A stretch of 64,000 bases of DNA, from the NCBI RefSeq assembly GCF_000060345.1, contig NC_008571.1:2480001-2544000 (forward strand), in the 5' to 3' direction. How positions within the stretch are numbered: position 1 is the first letter of the stretch; every line of letters starts with the position of its first letter. Shown here one piece after another: positions 27,865 to 38,200 of the stretch. This stretch comes from Christiangramia forsetii KT0803. GTDB taxonomy: Bacteria > Bacteroidota > Bacteroidia > Flavobacteriales > Flavobacteriaceae. The notes beneath the pieces were generated by a model. That model ran no database searches, had not been told where the DNA came from, and saw only the letters and a list, made by a program, of their open reading frames with translations. The position numbers and the translations under genes were made by a program.

Positions 27865-28317
27865 TTAATTCTGATTTTTTTTCAATACCGCTAAAGCTTC
27901 AGGCATATGCCTGCCTGCACTCATACTATTAAACCTGTGAAGTAATTTTCCGTTTTTATCAAAGACAAAGGTTTCCCTTCCCGGCAGCAACCCTAATAAA
28001 CTGGGCTTCACGCCAAAAACATTCCTTGCTTTTTTATCTTTATCAGATAGAAAAATATAGGGTAATTTATATCTATCAATAAATTTAGAATGTGATTTTG
28101 AAGAATCACCACTAATTCCAATAACCTCAGCTCCAAGTTCTTTAAAGTCCTCGTAACTATCTCTAAAACTGCAGGCCTCTTTAGTACAACCCGGTGTAAA
28201 ATCTTTTGGATAGAAATAAACCACAAAGGCTTTTTTTCCTTTCAATTCTGAAAATCGAAATTTTTCACCATTTTGATTCTTTAATTCTAAATCTGGAACC
28301 TCATCGCCAATCTTCAT
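27865..28317 (-). CDS. bcp: Thioredoxin-dependent peroxiredoxin, Bcp/PrxQ type
   Basis: 150 residues. The peroxidatic Cys44 and resolving Cys49 are in FTPGCTKEACSFRD, the spacing typical of Bcp/PrxQ enzymes that form an intramolecular disulfide. These reduce hydrogen peroxide and organic peroxides with thioredoxin in the cytoplasm. It is the last gene of the idi-queD-bcp run and starts 1 base after the queD stop. Confidence 0.94.
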   Translation of the reverse strand: MKIGDEVPDLELKNQNGEKFRFSELKGKKAFVVYFYPKDFTPGCTKEACSFRDSYEDFKELGAEVIGISGDSSKSHSKFIDRYKLPYIFLSDKDKKARNVFGVKPSLLGLLPGRETFVFDKNGKLLHRFNSMSAGRHMPEALAVLKKNQN

Positions 28318-28318
28318 A

Positions 28319-28729
28319 TTATTCTCCTTTATAGCTCACAAAATTTCTTGGTGTTTCATATAACGTCACCTTCAAATCATGATCTTCCTGAATTCTTGTA
28401 CGAAGTTTATTCCATATTACTACGGCAATATGCTCGGCGGTAGGAATCAGATCTTCAAACTCCGGAACTTCAACATTAAGATTTTTATGGTCAAAAGCCT
28501 CCTCCACTTCCAAATAGATAAGCTCTTTTAAGATCTTTAGATCCATTACAAAGCCCGTTTCAGGGTCTGGCTCACCAGTTACCGAAACTATAAGTTCGTA
28601 GTTATGCCCGTGATAATGTGGATTACTACATTTTCCGAAAACCCCAAAATTTCGCTCATCATCCCAATCTTTCCTGTAAAGGCGATGAGCTGCATTAAAA
28701 TGGGCCTTTCTGTGTACGGTTATTCTCAT
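28319..28729 (-). CDS. queD: 6-carboxy-tetrahydropterin synthase / PTPS family
   Basis: 136 residues. Zinc ligands are visible: His15 in NAAHRL, and His40 and His42 in HYHGHNY. The nearby Cys34 (GKCSNPH) fits the catalytic Cys, and FDHKNLN follows downstream. The family includes QueD of queuosine synthesis and PTPS of biopterin synthesis; sequence alone does not fully separate them. It overlaps idi by 4 bases, so it is translated from the same mRNA. Confidence 0.88.
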   Translation of the reverse strand: MRITVHRKAHFNAAHRLYRKDWDDERNFGVFGKCSNPHYHGHNYELIVSVTGEPDPETGFVMDLKILKELIYLEVEEAFDHKNLNVEVPEFEDLIPTAEHIAVVIWNKLRTRIQEDHDLKVTLYETPRNFVSYKGE

Positions 28730-29244
28730 TGTTGAATATGTGAATAATATTTATCAAAAATAATCTTGAACCATTCGGTATAAATATGAGGATTTTTCTT
28801 CATATCTACTTCCAGATCTTCTAAAGTAACCCATTTCCAGGCGGCAACTTCATCTGGATTAAGGTTCGGTTTTTCTTCAAAATTCCCCACAAGAATATGA
28901 TCAAACTCATGCTCGGTTAAACCATTATCAAAAGGTGCTTTATAAATAAAAGAGATGGTATCTTTAAGATCTGTAGAAAATCCCATTTCTTCGTGAAGTC
29001 TTCTTTTACCGGCATCAATATTAGATTCACCTTCTCTTTGATGACTACAACAGGTATTTGTCCATAATCCCGGAGAATGGTATTTCGTGAGCGCCCTTTG
29101 TTGTATCATCAGTTCATTTTTGTTATTAAAAACGAATACCGAAAAAGCCCTGTGAAGCAATGCCTTTTCATGCGCTTCTATCTTCTCCATTAGACCAATC
29201 TGCTCGTCCTTTTCGTTAACTAAAATTACTTTTTCTTTTGCCAT
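28726..29244 (-). CDS. idi: Isopentenyl-diphosphate delta-isomerase, type I
   Basis: 172 residues with a Nudix-like fold. The active-site Cys is in WTNTCCSHQREGE, and the acidic metal-binding block is RRLHEEMGF. The enzyme interconverts isopentenyl and dimethylallyl diphosphate for isoprenoids such as menaquinone and carotenoids. It is the first gene of the three-gene operon with queD and bcp, and has a consensus promoter 17-50 bases upstream. Confidence 0.95.
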   Translation of the reverse strand: MAKEKVILVNEKDEQIGLMEKIEAHEKALLHRAFSVFVFNNKNELMIQQRALTKYHSPGLWTNTCCSHQREGESNIDAGKRRLHEEMGFSTDLKDTISFIYKAPFDNGLTEHEFDHILVGNFEEKPNLNPDEVAAWKWVTLEDLEVDMKKNPHIYTEWFKIIFDKYYSHIQQ

Positions 29245-29260
29245 TTTTTTTATTGAAGTT

Positions 29261-29293
29261 CAAATGTACAAAAACGGAATTTTTTATCACAAA
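29261..29293 (-). promoter_or_regulatory. idi: Promoter of the idi-queD-bcp operon
   Basis: On the minus strand TTTG (29293-29290), a 21-base spacer and TACATTTG (29268-29261). It is a very good match to the Bacteroidota consensus, 17 bases before the idi ATG. Confidence 0.65.
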
Positions 29294-29312
29294 GAAGCTG
29301 ATTAAGCAATTC

Positions 29313-30923
29313 CTAAAGTTTTAAGTTACCAGTATAAAGATCGCAGTTTATAGACAAAATAAATTCTGAACGACGATTTATTGCATGAGCATCCTCTGGA
29401 CAGGGAATCTTATTTCTGCAATTATTAACCAGTTCGGTTTCACCATAACCTCGTCCCGATATACGATTTCCATCTACCCCCATATTTACTAAATACTGCC
29501 TGGTAACCGCTACCCGGTTTTGAGATAATTTTATATTATATTTATCATCTGCCCTGCTATCTGTATGTGATCTAATATCAATAAGTAATTCAGGGTATTC
29601 CTGCATATATGCTGCAATATGATCTAACTGTCTGGCAGCTTTTGATTCGATTTCAGCTTTATCCAAATCAAATAAAATAGGGTCTAAATCGAGCATTTTC
29701 GCCAGATCATCCCCTACTCTGGCTGCAAAAATTTTATCACCTTTATCATTTTGAAACCGAATAAAATTTTCCTTCCGCTTGACTTCCGCTGCGTAAAAAC
29801 TCCAGTTAAAAAAAGCTCTTATAGCGGCAACATTTTCAGGATCATTGCCCGAGAAATCATGAGAAACCTGATACATCACTAAACCGTTTTCAGGATTATC
29901 AAATCCATTACCGTAAACTATTACAGCACCTGGCCCATTGGACAGCGATGGAACATCTGGTGCTGAAGGATCTATGACAATCATTTTTGCTCCCTCCCTC
30001 CAGGCATTTGCCTTTTTTGGATATAAAATACGTTCGGAACCATTAATCATTGCGTTGTCGTTCCTGCCGAGATATTGAGCAACAGGATCTGATGGAAATT
30101 GATGCAAATAAGGGGGCGTTGCAAACCTGTGTTCGTAATATGGAATAAGGCCCGATGTTCTTGCCCCGGGCATCCCAGCCGATAAGAAATTGAGTTGAAT
30201 TAGTTTACTTTTATCACCTTCAGGAACCGATCCATAAAGATTTTCAAGCTGGCTTCCGGCATGGCAACCTGCCCAGATCGCGCCTTTATATTTTCTATTC
30301 CAGAAATATAAATTTTTGTGAGTTTCAAATTTAGGTTCGGCATGAGGCATCACAAATATATCATCACAAATCCCTAATTCATCCGGCGATTTCCAATTAC
30401 TGGAATTATAACCACCATGTGCAGAACCAGGAATTCCTGCGGCTTTGAAATAAACCAGGGCAATACTACCATTCTGTTTATCTAATGTCCATTTTGGAGC
30501 TACTGAAAGGTTTGTAAAGACAGGAAGCGCTTTATCCTCATTCAAGTAACTACCAATAATGCCTCTTTGCTCCCAGCTTTGTATACTCTGTTGTACTTCT
30601 TCTGTAATATAGGAAACAGGAATCACAAAAGAACCCGATCTAAAATCTTCGCCCATTAGACTAAAATCGATTCCATCTTTACTTTTTTTTGAGTTAATTA
30701 TCCATTTTATTTCCACCGGATAATCCGATAGAAGCTCGTGTATAAAACCATAAGGTTTTAAAGCATTGGCATGTGTTTGGGGAGTAATTCCTAAATTTAT
30801 AGCATAGGAACCTTTTGCTATAATTTCAGTATTAGACTGAGAAAATAATGAGAAGCTGAAAATAAGATTTACAGCAAATAATAAGACCGCATGTCTTAGG
30901 TTTTGTAGGGCAAAGACCTTCAT
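29313..30923 (-). CDS. OmpA-family outer-membrane protein with a large unidentified N-terminal domain
   Basis: 536 residues with a signal peptide (cleavage near LFSQ, residue 29). The C-terminal ~115 residues are an OmpA peptidoglycan-binding domain (ILFDLDKAEI, HTDSRADDKYNIKLSQNRVAV, GRGYGE). Residues ~35-390 form a domain I cannot name; it contains WAGCHAGSQLE around Cys220, resembling the nucleophile turn of amidotransferase-like folds, and PHAEPKFETH. It is probably anchored to the cell wall from the outer membrane side. It is divergent from prfC. Confidence 0.82.
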   Translation of the reverse strand: MKVFALQNLRHAVLLFAVNLIFSFSLFSQSNTEIIAKGSYAINLGITPQTHANALKPYGFIHELLSDYPVEIKWIINSKKSKDGIDFSLMGEDFRSGSFVIPVSYITEEVQQSIQSWEQRGIIGSYLNEDKALPVFTNLSVAPKWTLDKQNGSIALVYFKAAGIPGSAHGGYNSSNWKSPDELGICDDIFVMPHAEPKFETHKNLYFWNRKYKGAIWAGCHAGSQLENLYGSVPEGDKSKLIQLNFLSAGMPGARTSGLIPYYEHRFATPPYLHQFPSDPVAQYLGRNDNAMINGSERILYPKKANAWREGAKMIVIDPSAPDVPSLSNGPGAVIVYGNGFDNPENGLVMYQVSHDFSGNDPENVAAIRAFFNWSFYAAEVKRKENFIRFQNDKGDKIFAARVGDDLAKMLDLDPILFDLDKAEIESKAARQLDHIAAYMQEYPELLIDIRSHTDSRADDKYNIKLSQNRVAVTRQYLVNMGVDGNRISGRGYGETELVNNCRNKIPCPEDAHAINRRSEFILSINCDLYTGNLKL

Positions 30924-31057
30924 TTCTTACAGGAATTAAATCAAATATCTATCAAAAACCGCATATACTCATTAAAGTTAATAATTAATGGTTTAAGAGA
31001 TGTATTGCATCGATAAAAAGGCGTGTCCAGATAAACAAAATTTCATCAAAATAATGG

Positions 31058-31065
31058 TATTTTTG
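31058..31065 (+). promoter_or_regulatory. prfC: Candidate prfC -7 element
   Basis: TATTTTTG, a full TAnnTTTG match, lies 20 bases before the start codon. The -33 element is weak. Confidence 0.45.
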
Positions 31066-31085
31066 CCGCTCCAATATCAGCAGGC

Positions 31086-32675
31086 ATGAAGCATTATCAG
31101 AAAGAGATCAATAAAAGAAGAACATTTGGGATCATTTCCCACCCCGATGCCGGTAAAACCACTCTTACTGAAAAGTTATTACTTTTTGGTGGTGCGATCC
31201 AGGAAGCGGGAGCCGTAAAATCTAATAAGATCAAAAAAGGTGCTACCAGTGACTTTATGGAAATTGAACGCCAGAGAGGAATTTCTGTAGCGACTTCTGT
31301 ACTTGCTTTTGAATATAGAGATATTAAGATAAATATTCTGGATACTCCCGGTCACAGGGATTTTGCTGAAGATACTTTTAGAACCCTTACCGCTGTAGAT
31401 AGCGTTATCGTTGTTATTGATGTCGCAAAAGGTGTGGAGGAACAAACTGAAAAACTGGTAGAGGTTTGTAGAATGCGAAACATCCCGATGATCGTATTCA
31501 TCAATAAACTTGACCGTGAAGGTAAAGATGCTTTCGAGCTGCTGGATGAAATTGAGCAAAAATTAAACTTAACCGTAACTCCTTTAAGTTTCCCAATTGG
31601 AATGGGTTATGATTTTAAAGGAATTTACAATATCTGGGAAAAGAACGTGAATCTGTTCACCGGTGATCCAAGAAAAGATATTGAGGAAACTGTAGAAATT
31701 AGTGACCTTAAATCAGAGGAACTTGATGGATTGATAGGTGATACTGCTGCAGATACACTTAGAGAGGAATTAGAACTTGCCCAAGGTGTTTATCCAGAAT
31801 TTGATAGGGATGCTTATTTAGACGGGAGGTTACAGCCAGTATTCTTTGGTTCGGCCTTAAATAATTTTGGAGTTAGAGAACTACTGGATTGTTTTATTAA
31901 GATCGCTCCACCACCAAGACCTAAAGAAAGTGATTCCAGGCTGGTGAAGCCGGATGAAAAAGAATTTACCGGTTTTGTATTCAAGATCCACGCGAATATG
32001 GATCCTAAACATCGTGACCGACTTGCATTTATAAAAATTGTATCAGGGAAATTTGAAAGAAACAAGAACTACCTGCACGTTAGAAATAATAAGAACATGA
32101 AGTTCTCTTCTCCGAATGCATTTTTTGCTGAAAAGAAAGAGATCGTAGACGTTTCATATCCGGGAGATATTGTTGGTTTACATGACACTGGAAATTTTAA
32201 AATCGGAGATACTCTTACTGAAGGAGAAAATCTGGCTTACAAGGGAATCCCTAGTTTCTCACCCGAACACTTTCGATATATCAACAATGCAGACCCCATG
32301 AAATCCAAGCAATTGGAAAAAGGGATTGATCAGTTGATGGATGAAGGAGTTGCGCAATTATTCGTTCTTGAAATGAACGGAAGAAAAGTGATAGGTACTG
32401 TTGGTGCACTTCAGTTCGAGGTAATCCAATATCGTTTGGAACATGAATATGGTGCAAAATGTACTTATGAAAACCTAAATGTTCATAAAGCAACCTGGAT
32501 TGAAGCTGAAGATGAAAAAAGCGACGAATTCAAAGACTTTAAAAGAGTAAAGTCGAAATTTCTGGCAAAAGATAAACATGGCCAACTGGTGTTTTTTGCA
32601 GATTCCCAGTTTTCCTTACAAATGACCCAGCAAAAATATCCATCTATTAAATTCCATTTTACTTCAGAGTTTTAA
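31086..32675 (+). CDS. prfC: Peptide chain release factor 3
   Basis: 529 residues, the family length. A translational GTPase with G1 SHPDAGKTTL, G2 region RGISVATSV, G3 DTPGHRDF and G4 NKLDRE. RF3 releases RF1/RF2 from the ribosome after termination and helps quality control. Domain II and the C-terminal RF3 domain (KATWIEAED, QLVFFADSQFSLQM) are complete. The ATG is 6 bases into a short leader without Shine-Dalgarno. Confidence 0.97.
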   Translation: MKHYQKEINKRRTFGIISHPDAGKTTLTEKLLLFGGAIQEAGAVKSNKIKKGATSDFMEIERQRGISVATSVLAFEYRDIKINILDTPGHRDFAEDTFRTLTAVDSVIVVIDVAKGVEEQTEKLVEVCRMRNIPMIVFINKLDREGKDAFELLDEIEQKLNLTVTPLSFPIGMGYDFKGIYNIWEKNVNLFTGDPRKDIEETVEISDLKSEELDGLIGDTAADTLREELELAQGVYPEFDRDAYLDGRLQPVFFGSALNNFGVRELLDCFIKIAPPPRPKESDSRLVKPDEKEFTGFVFKIHANMDPKHRDRLAFIKIVSGKFERNKNYLHVRNNKNMKFSSPNAFFAEKKEIVDVSYPGDIVGLHDTGNFKIGDTLTEGENLAYKGIPSFSPEHFRYINNADPMKSKQLEKGIDQLMDEGVAQLFVLEMNGRKVIGTVGALQFEVIQYRLEHEYGAKCTYENLNVHKATWIEAEDEKSDEFKDFKRVKSKFLAKDKHGQLVFFADSQFSLQMTQQKYPSIKFHFTSEF

Positions 32676-32689
32676 AGTCTTTTAAATAA

Positions 32690-32762
32690 AGAGTTCGTCA
32701 CCCTGAACTTGTTTCAGAGTCTCCAGAGATACTGAAACAAATTCAGTAATACATTGTATTTG
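32690..32762. repeat. Dispersed intergenic repeat
   Basis: GTCACCCTGAACTTGTTTCAG followed by ACTGAAACAAATTCAGT. It has the same word family as the elements at 773, 14193 and 25005, here without long outer arms. Confidence 0.5.
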
Positions 32763-32839
32763 AATGATGTTTCAAAAGAGCATTTCGAAAAAGATAGATA
32801 CACCCATAAAATTTACTATTTTCGAAACAAAGTAACTCT

Positions 32840-34210
32840 ATGTCCCAAATTGATGAATTTATTGCTGATTTTGCTTCTCTTGTATGGGGGATTCCGTTAG
32901 TGATCCTGCTTATTGGAGGTGGAATTTTTCTTCTTATATATTCCCGATTTTTACCGTTCAGATATTTAGGTCATTCCGTAGAAGTTCTCCGTGGAAAGTA
33001 TAATAACCCTGATGACCCGGGTGATATCAATCATTTTCAGGCTTTATCTACCGCGCTATCCTCCACGGTTGGGATGGGGAATATAGCTGGTGTTGCGGTG
33101 GCTATTGCAGTAGGTGGACCTGGAGCGATATTCTGGTTATGGGTTAGCGCCGTAGTTGGAATGGCTACAAAATTCTTTACGAATAGTTTAGCGGTAATGT
33201 ACCGCGGAAAAGATACCGAAGGCAAAATACAGGGAGGCGTTATGTATTTTATTGTTGAAGGACTTGGTAAGAAATGGAAACCTTTAGCTGCTTTTTTTGC
33301 CATTGCCGGACTTGTAGGAGCTTTACCTGTTTTTAATGTGAATCAGCTTACACAGGCGATTAATTATATTCTTTTAGAACCTAATAATATTGAAACAGGC
33401 TTTACTACCAGCCTTATAATTGGAATTATTTTAACCCTAATCACCACGGTAGTTATTATTGGAGGTTTGGACAGAATTAGTAAAACGGTTTCAAAGCTGG
33501 TACCGGCTATGGTTGTGTTATACTTTGTTTCAGTACTGGTAATCCTTTTTGTAAATTATGATGTCGTGTTTCACTATTTCGGAATGATCTTTACCGATGC
33601 ATTTGCTGCAAATAATTATAAAGGAGATCCTCTTTTAGGAGGTGTTTTAGGCGGACTTATTCTATTAGGGATACGTCGTGGTGCATTTTCTAACGAAGCC
33701 GGTATAGGAACGGCCACCATGGCTCACGGAGCGAGCAAGACTTCAGAACCCATCAGGGAAGGGCTTATTGCAATGCTGGGTCCTGCAATTGATACCTTAG
33801 TGGTTTGTACACTCACGGCAATGGCTATTTTAGTAACAGGAGTTTGGCAAAGTACAGATGTAAACGGAGTAAGCCTTACCGCCGCAGCATTTGATCAGGG
33901 AATTCCGTATGTTGGAAATTATGTATTATTACTTTGTATTCTGGCATTTAGCATTTCCTCGCTATTTTCTTATTCTTACTACGGAACAAAATGCCTTTCA
34001 TTCCTACTTGGAGCAAAAAACAAGAAGTATTACAATTATGTCTACGTATTAAGTATTATCGTTGGAGCAACAACATCTTTAAGTTTTATACTGAATTTGA
34101 TTGACGGATTTTTTGCACTTATGGCAATCCCAACAATGATCTCAACATTAATCATGGCGCCAAGAGTGATGAAGGCGGCGAAGATCTATTTTAAGAAATA
34201 TACTCCCTGA
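32840..34210 (+). CDS. Sodium:alanine symporter (AGCS), standard form
   Basis: 456 residues, the normal AGCS length, with about 11 membrane helices. The signature NHFQALSTALSSTVGMGNIAGVA near residues 60-85 and GIRRGAFSNEAGIGTA near 275 hold the Na+/amino-acid site residues. It imports alanine or glycine with sodium. It serves as the reference for the two longer AGCS proteins at 54100 and 59792, which carry extra domains. No signal peptide is present. Confidence 0.94.
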   Translation: MSQIDEFIADFASLVWGIPLVILLIGGGIFLLIYSRFLPFRYLGHSVEVLRGKYNNPDDPGDINHFQALSTALSSTVGMGNIAGVAVAIAVGGPGAIFWLWVSAVVGMATKFFTNSLAVMYRGKDTEGKIQGGVMYFIVEGLGKKWKPLAAFFAIAGLVGALPVFNVNQLTQAINYILLEPNNIETGFTTSLIIGIILTLITTVVIIGGLDRISKTVSKLVPAMVVLYFVSVLVILFVNYDVVFHYFGMIFTDAFAANNYKGDPLLGGVLGGLILLGIRRGAFSNEAGIGTATMAHGASKTSEPIREGLIAMLGPAIDTLVVCTLTAMAILVTGVWQSTDVNGVSLTAAAFDQGIPYVGNYVLLLCILAFSISSLFSYSYYGTKCLSFLLGAKNKKYYNYVYVLSIIVGATTSLSFILNLIDGFFALMAIPTMISTLIMAPRVMKAAKIYFKKYTP

Positions 34211-34239
34211 TAATTGAATTTCAGGAATTAAACCGAACA

Positions 34240-34327
34240 AAAAAAGAGATTTCTCAGTCGCTTCTCTCCTTCAAAATGACACTCATTATTAAACGTCATT
34301 TCGAGCAAAGCGAGAAATCTCTTTTTT
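34240..34327. terminator. Long inverted repeat acting as a bidirectional terminator
   Basis: The perfect 16-bp arms (34240-34255 and 34312-34327) read AAAAAAGAGATTTCTC and its complement, with T runs at both ends. The interior carries CGTCATTTCGAGC, a common Bacteroidota repeat word. It lies between the convergent AGCS and DUF3467 genes. Confidence 0.75.
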
Positions 34328-34379
34328 ACTATTAAGTTTGTAATAAACTGCCAATTGTTACTGCTAATAGCGTACTAAA

Positions 34380-34700
34380 TTAAGCCTGTCCTGTAGGTCC
34401 AAAATTTAAAGGCAACGGTGCTTTATCATAATCTTTGATCTCGCCATGTGCCTTTTCAAATTTATTAATGTTATCTCCTAAAGCTTTCAGCAATCTCTTA
34501 GCATGTTGCGGAGTCAGGATAACTCTTGATTTCACTTTACTTTTAGGTCTTCCCGGCATGATATTCACAAAATCCACTACAAATTCTGAAACCGAATGAT
34601 TAATGATCGCCAGATTTGAATAGGTTCCTTCAGCAATAGCATCATCAAGTTCTATATTGATCTTTCCTTTCTGGTTTTTATTCTTTTTATCTTCTTCCAT
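34380..34700 (-). CDS. DUF3467 family protein
   Basis: 106 residues. The core NLAIINHSVSEFVVDFV and SRVILTPQHAKRLLKALGDNI matches DUF3467, a small cytoplasmic family of unknown role that is widespread in Bacteroidota. The N-terminus is strongly charged (EEDKKNKNQKGK). It lies downstream of rpoC and dinB on the same strand, which is a conserved placement near rpoC as far as I recall. Confidence 0.85.
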   Translation of the reverse strand: MEEDKKNKNQKGKINIELDDAIAEGTYSNLAIINHSVSEFVVDFVNIMPGRPKSKVKSRVILTPQHAKRLLKALGDNINKFEKAHGEIKDYDKAPLPLNFGPTGQA

Positions 34701-34740
34701 AATTTAAATTTTCTTCAATTTAATATTTATTTTGAAATGC

Positions 34741-35196
34741 TTAATTATCTAGTTTATAATACACAAAATCTGAAACTATTGGATCAATCCCCTCTTTTCT
34801 AAATTCGGTGGCGATCTGTCCTCGATGATAAGTAGAATGGTTAACCACATGAAAAATAATATCTCTTAAAGAATTTTGATAACGCTCTCCTTTAGAATTC
34901 TTATACTTTACAATTCTGTCAAGATCTTCATTTTCTAAAATATCCAGAGTTTCTTTAAAATTTTTAATTTCTATGGACTTCATTTTATCTACTTCATAAT
35001 TCTGCCACACATTCACTTTATCCTCTTTCTCCATCACTCGATTATTCCAGATATTTTGTGCATTCAAGATATGAGATAAAAGTTTGATTGCTCTTTCTGG
35101 TATCATAAACTCCAAATCACCATCATTAAATTTTTTAATGATCTCCAGATTGTAATAATGCGAATATTCCAGCAGTTCTTTAAAATAATCCTTCAT
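34741..35196 (-). CDS. DinB/DfsB-family protein
   Basis: 151 residues forming a four-helix bundle. Metal-binding histidines are likely in LEYSHYYN and in VNHSTYHRGQIATEFR; the latter is the DinB signature. Members include thiol-dependent transferases, but the substrate is unknown. It starts 71 bases after rpoC, behind a terminator, so it may have its own promoter. Confidence 0.85.
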   Translation of the reverse strand: MKDYFKELLEYSHYYNLEIIKKFNDGDLEFMIPERAIKLLSHILNAQNIWNNRVMEKEDKVNVWQNYEVDKMKSIEIKNFKETLDILENEDLDRIVKYKNSKGERYQNSLRDIIFHVVNHSTYHRGQIATEFRKEGIDPIVSDFVYYKLDN

Positions 35197-35213
35197 ATTT
35201 CAAATATCGTTAT

Positions 35214-35249
35214 AAATAAAAAAAGGCCCCACTGTTAGCGGAGCCTTTT
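35214..35249 (-). terminator. rpoC: rpoBC operon terminator
   Basis: On the minus strand AAAAGGCTCC/GGGGCCTTTT (one G-T pair), with a 9-base loop and a following run of seven T. It starts 18 bases after the rpoC stop. Confidence 0.85.
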
Positions 35250-35267
35250 CTTAATTATTATCAGGAA

Positions 35268-38200
35268 TTAGTTATAATTAACTTCCTGTTTCTTCTCAAG
35301 CATCTGGTCAAATTCTTCTTTAGAACCAACAATAATGCTATCGTATTTTCTCATACCTGTACCTGCAGGAATTCTGTGTCCTACAATTACATTTTCCTTC
35401 AATCCTTCAAGATAATCAATCTTACCGCTTACTGCAGCCTCGTTCAATACCTTCGTTGTTTCCTGGAAGGAAGCAGCAGAGATAAAGGACTTAGTTTGAA
35501 GTGAAGCTCTGGTAATACCCTGAAGTACCGGATTAGCCGTTGCCGTGATTACGTCTCTGGCAGTTGCAAGATTCTTATCTTCTCTTCTAAGAATAGAGTT
35601 TTCGTCTCTAAGATCTCTTGGAGTGATAATTTGTCCTGCCTTCAGTTTTTCAGAATCACCCGCGTCTTCGATAACTTTCATTCCGAATAACTTGTTATTC
35701 TCTTCGATGAAATCAGCTTTATGTACAAGTTGATTTTCAAGGAAAATAGTATCTCCCGGATCTACGATTCTTACCTTACGCATCATCTGTCTTACCACAA
35801 CCTCAAAGTGCTTATCGTTAATCTTCACACCCTGTAGTCTATATACCTCCTGAACTTCGTTCACAAGATACTGTTGTACAGCATTTGGCCCTTTGATATT
35901 CAAGATATCTTCCGGAGTGATAGAACCATCAGAAAGTGGCATTCCAGCTCTCACGTAGTCATTCTCCTGAACAAGGATCTGGTTAGATAATTTAACAAGA
36001 TACTTCTTAACCTCACCAAGTTTAGACTCAACGATGATCTCACGGTTACCTCTTTTAATCTTACCAAAAGATACCACACCGTCAATCTCAGATACAACAG
36101 CCGGGTTAGATGGGTTACGTGCTTCGAAAAGCTCGGTTACCCTTGGAAGACCTCCTGTAATATCCCCTGCTTTAGAAGATTTACGTGGAATCTTAACCAA
36201 AATCTTACCAACTCCAATTTTCTCTTCGTTGTCCACCATAAGGTGAGCACCTACCGGAAGGTTATAAGAACGAATTACTTCGTCTTTCTTCCCTAGGATA
36301 TGAAGCGTTGGGATCAATTTCTTGTTACGGGATTCAGAAATTACTTTTTCCTGGAATCCTGTCTGCTCATCGATCTCAACCTGATAAGTAACACCCTGTT
36401 CTACATTCTCATACTTGATCTTACCGGCAAATTCAGAAATAATTACACCGTTATATGGATCCCAAGTACAGATTACTTCACCTTCCTTCACTGTTGCTCC
36501 ATCGTTAATATTGATCTGAGAACCGTAAGGAATATTGTTGTTACTTAATACAACTCCTGTTTTCTTATCCTTGATCTTAAGTTCAGCGGTACGAGAGATC
36601 ACGATGTCTGCAGTTCCACCATCAGGGGCTTCACCTTTAACAACTTTTAGATCTTCGATCTCTGCAACACCAGCAAACTTAGCTTCAAGTTTATTATCTT
36701 CAGAGATGTTACCTGCAATACCACCCACGTGGAACGTACGTAGTGTAAGCTGTGTACCAGGTTCTCCAATAGACTGTGCAGCAACAACCCCAACAGCTTC
36801 ACCTGTTTGAACAATTTTGTTGGTTGCAAGGTTTCTACCGTAACACTTGATACAGATCCCTTTCTTCGCCTCACAAGTAAGTGGTGAACGTACTTCAACA
36901 CTCTCGATTGGCGCAGCTTCGATCTTAGCAACGATCTCTTCAGTTATTTCTTCATTTGTAGCAACAATATGTTCTTGTGTTGATGGATTTACCACATCAT
37001 TTAGAGAAATACGTCCAAGGATTCTCTCTCCTAATGATTCTACAATTTCTTCATTCTTTTTAAGTGGCTTCACTTCCACTCCTCTCAATGTTCCACAGTC
37101 ATCTTCATTTACGATCACATCCTGAGAAACATCTACCAGACGACGGGTTAAGTAACCAGCATCGGCAGTTTTAAGTGCGGTATCGGCAAGACCTTTACGA
37201 GCACCGTGAGTTGAGATAAAGTATTCAAGAATTGAAAGTCCTTCTTTAAAGTTAGAAAGAATCGGGTTTTCAATAATTTCACCTCCACCAGAGTTAGATT
37301 TCTTCGGCTTAGCCATCAATCCACGCATACCGGTTAACTGACGAATCTGTTCTTTCGAACCACGAGCACCAGAATCAAGCATCATATATACTGAGTTGAA
37401 TCCTTGCTTGTCTTCACGAATTCGCTTCATAGCCAGATCTGTAAGACCTGCGTTCGTAGAAGTCCAGATGTCAATTACCTGGTTATAACGTTCGTTATTG
37501 GTAATAAGACCCATGTTATAGTTACCAATGATACCTTCAACCTGCTCATTAGCTTCATCGATCATAGATTGTTTCTCTTCAGGGATGATAATATCACCTA
37601 AGCTGAAGGAAAGTCCACCACGGAATGCAAATCCATATCCAAGACCTTTAATCTCATCAAGGAATTCTGAAGTTTCAGGTACACTTGTAATTTTAAGAAT
37701 CTTACCAATAATCTCACGAAGGGATTTCTTAGTTAATACCTCATTGATATACCCGGCTTTTTCAGGTACAGCTTCATTAAATAAAACTCTACCAACCGTG
37801 GTATCCTTGATCATATAAACCAATTCACCTTCTTCGTTGTAATCTTTAGTTCTAATCTTGATTCCTGCGTTAAGATCTACTCTCTTCTGGTTGTAAGCTA
37901 TTACAAGCTCTTCCGCAGAATAAAAAGTAAGTCCTTCACCAATTACTGTCTCATCTTTAGTAGTTTTCTTGTGCTTGGTCATATAATAAAGACCAAGTAC
38001 CATATCCTGAGAAGGTACAGTAATAGGAGAACCGTTTGCAGGGTTCAAAATATTATGAGAAGCAAGCATTAATAACTGTGCTTCTAGAATAGCTTCCGGC
38101 CCAAGTGGTAAATGAACTGCCATCTGGTCACCATCAAAATCGGCATTGAATGCAGTACACGCAAGTGGGTGAAGCTGAATTGCCTTACCTTCAATAAGTT

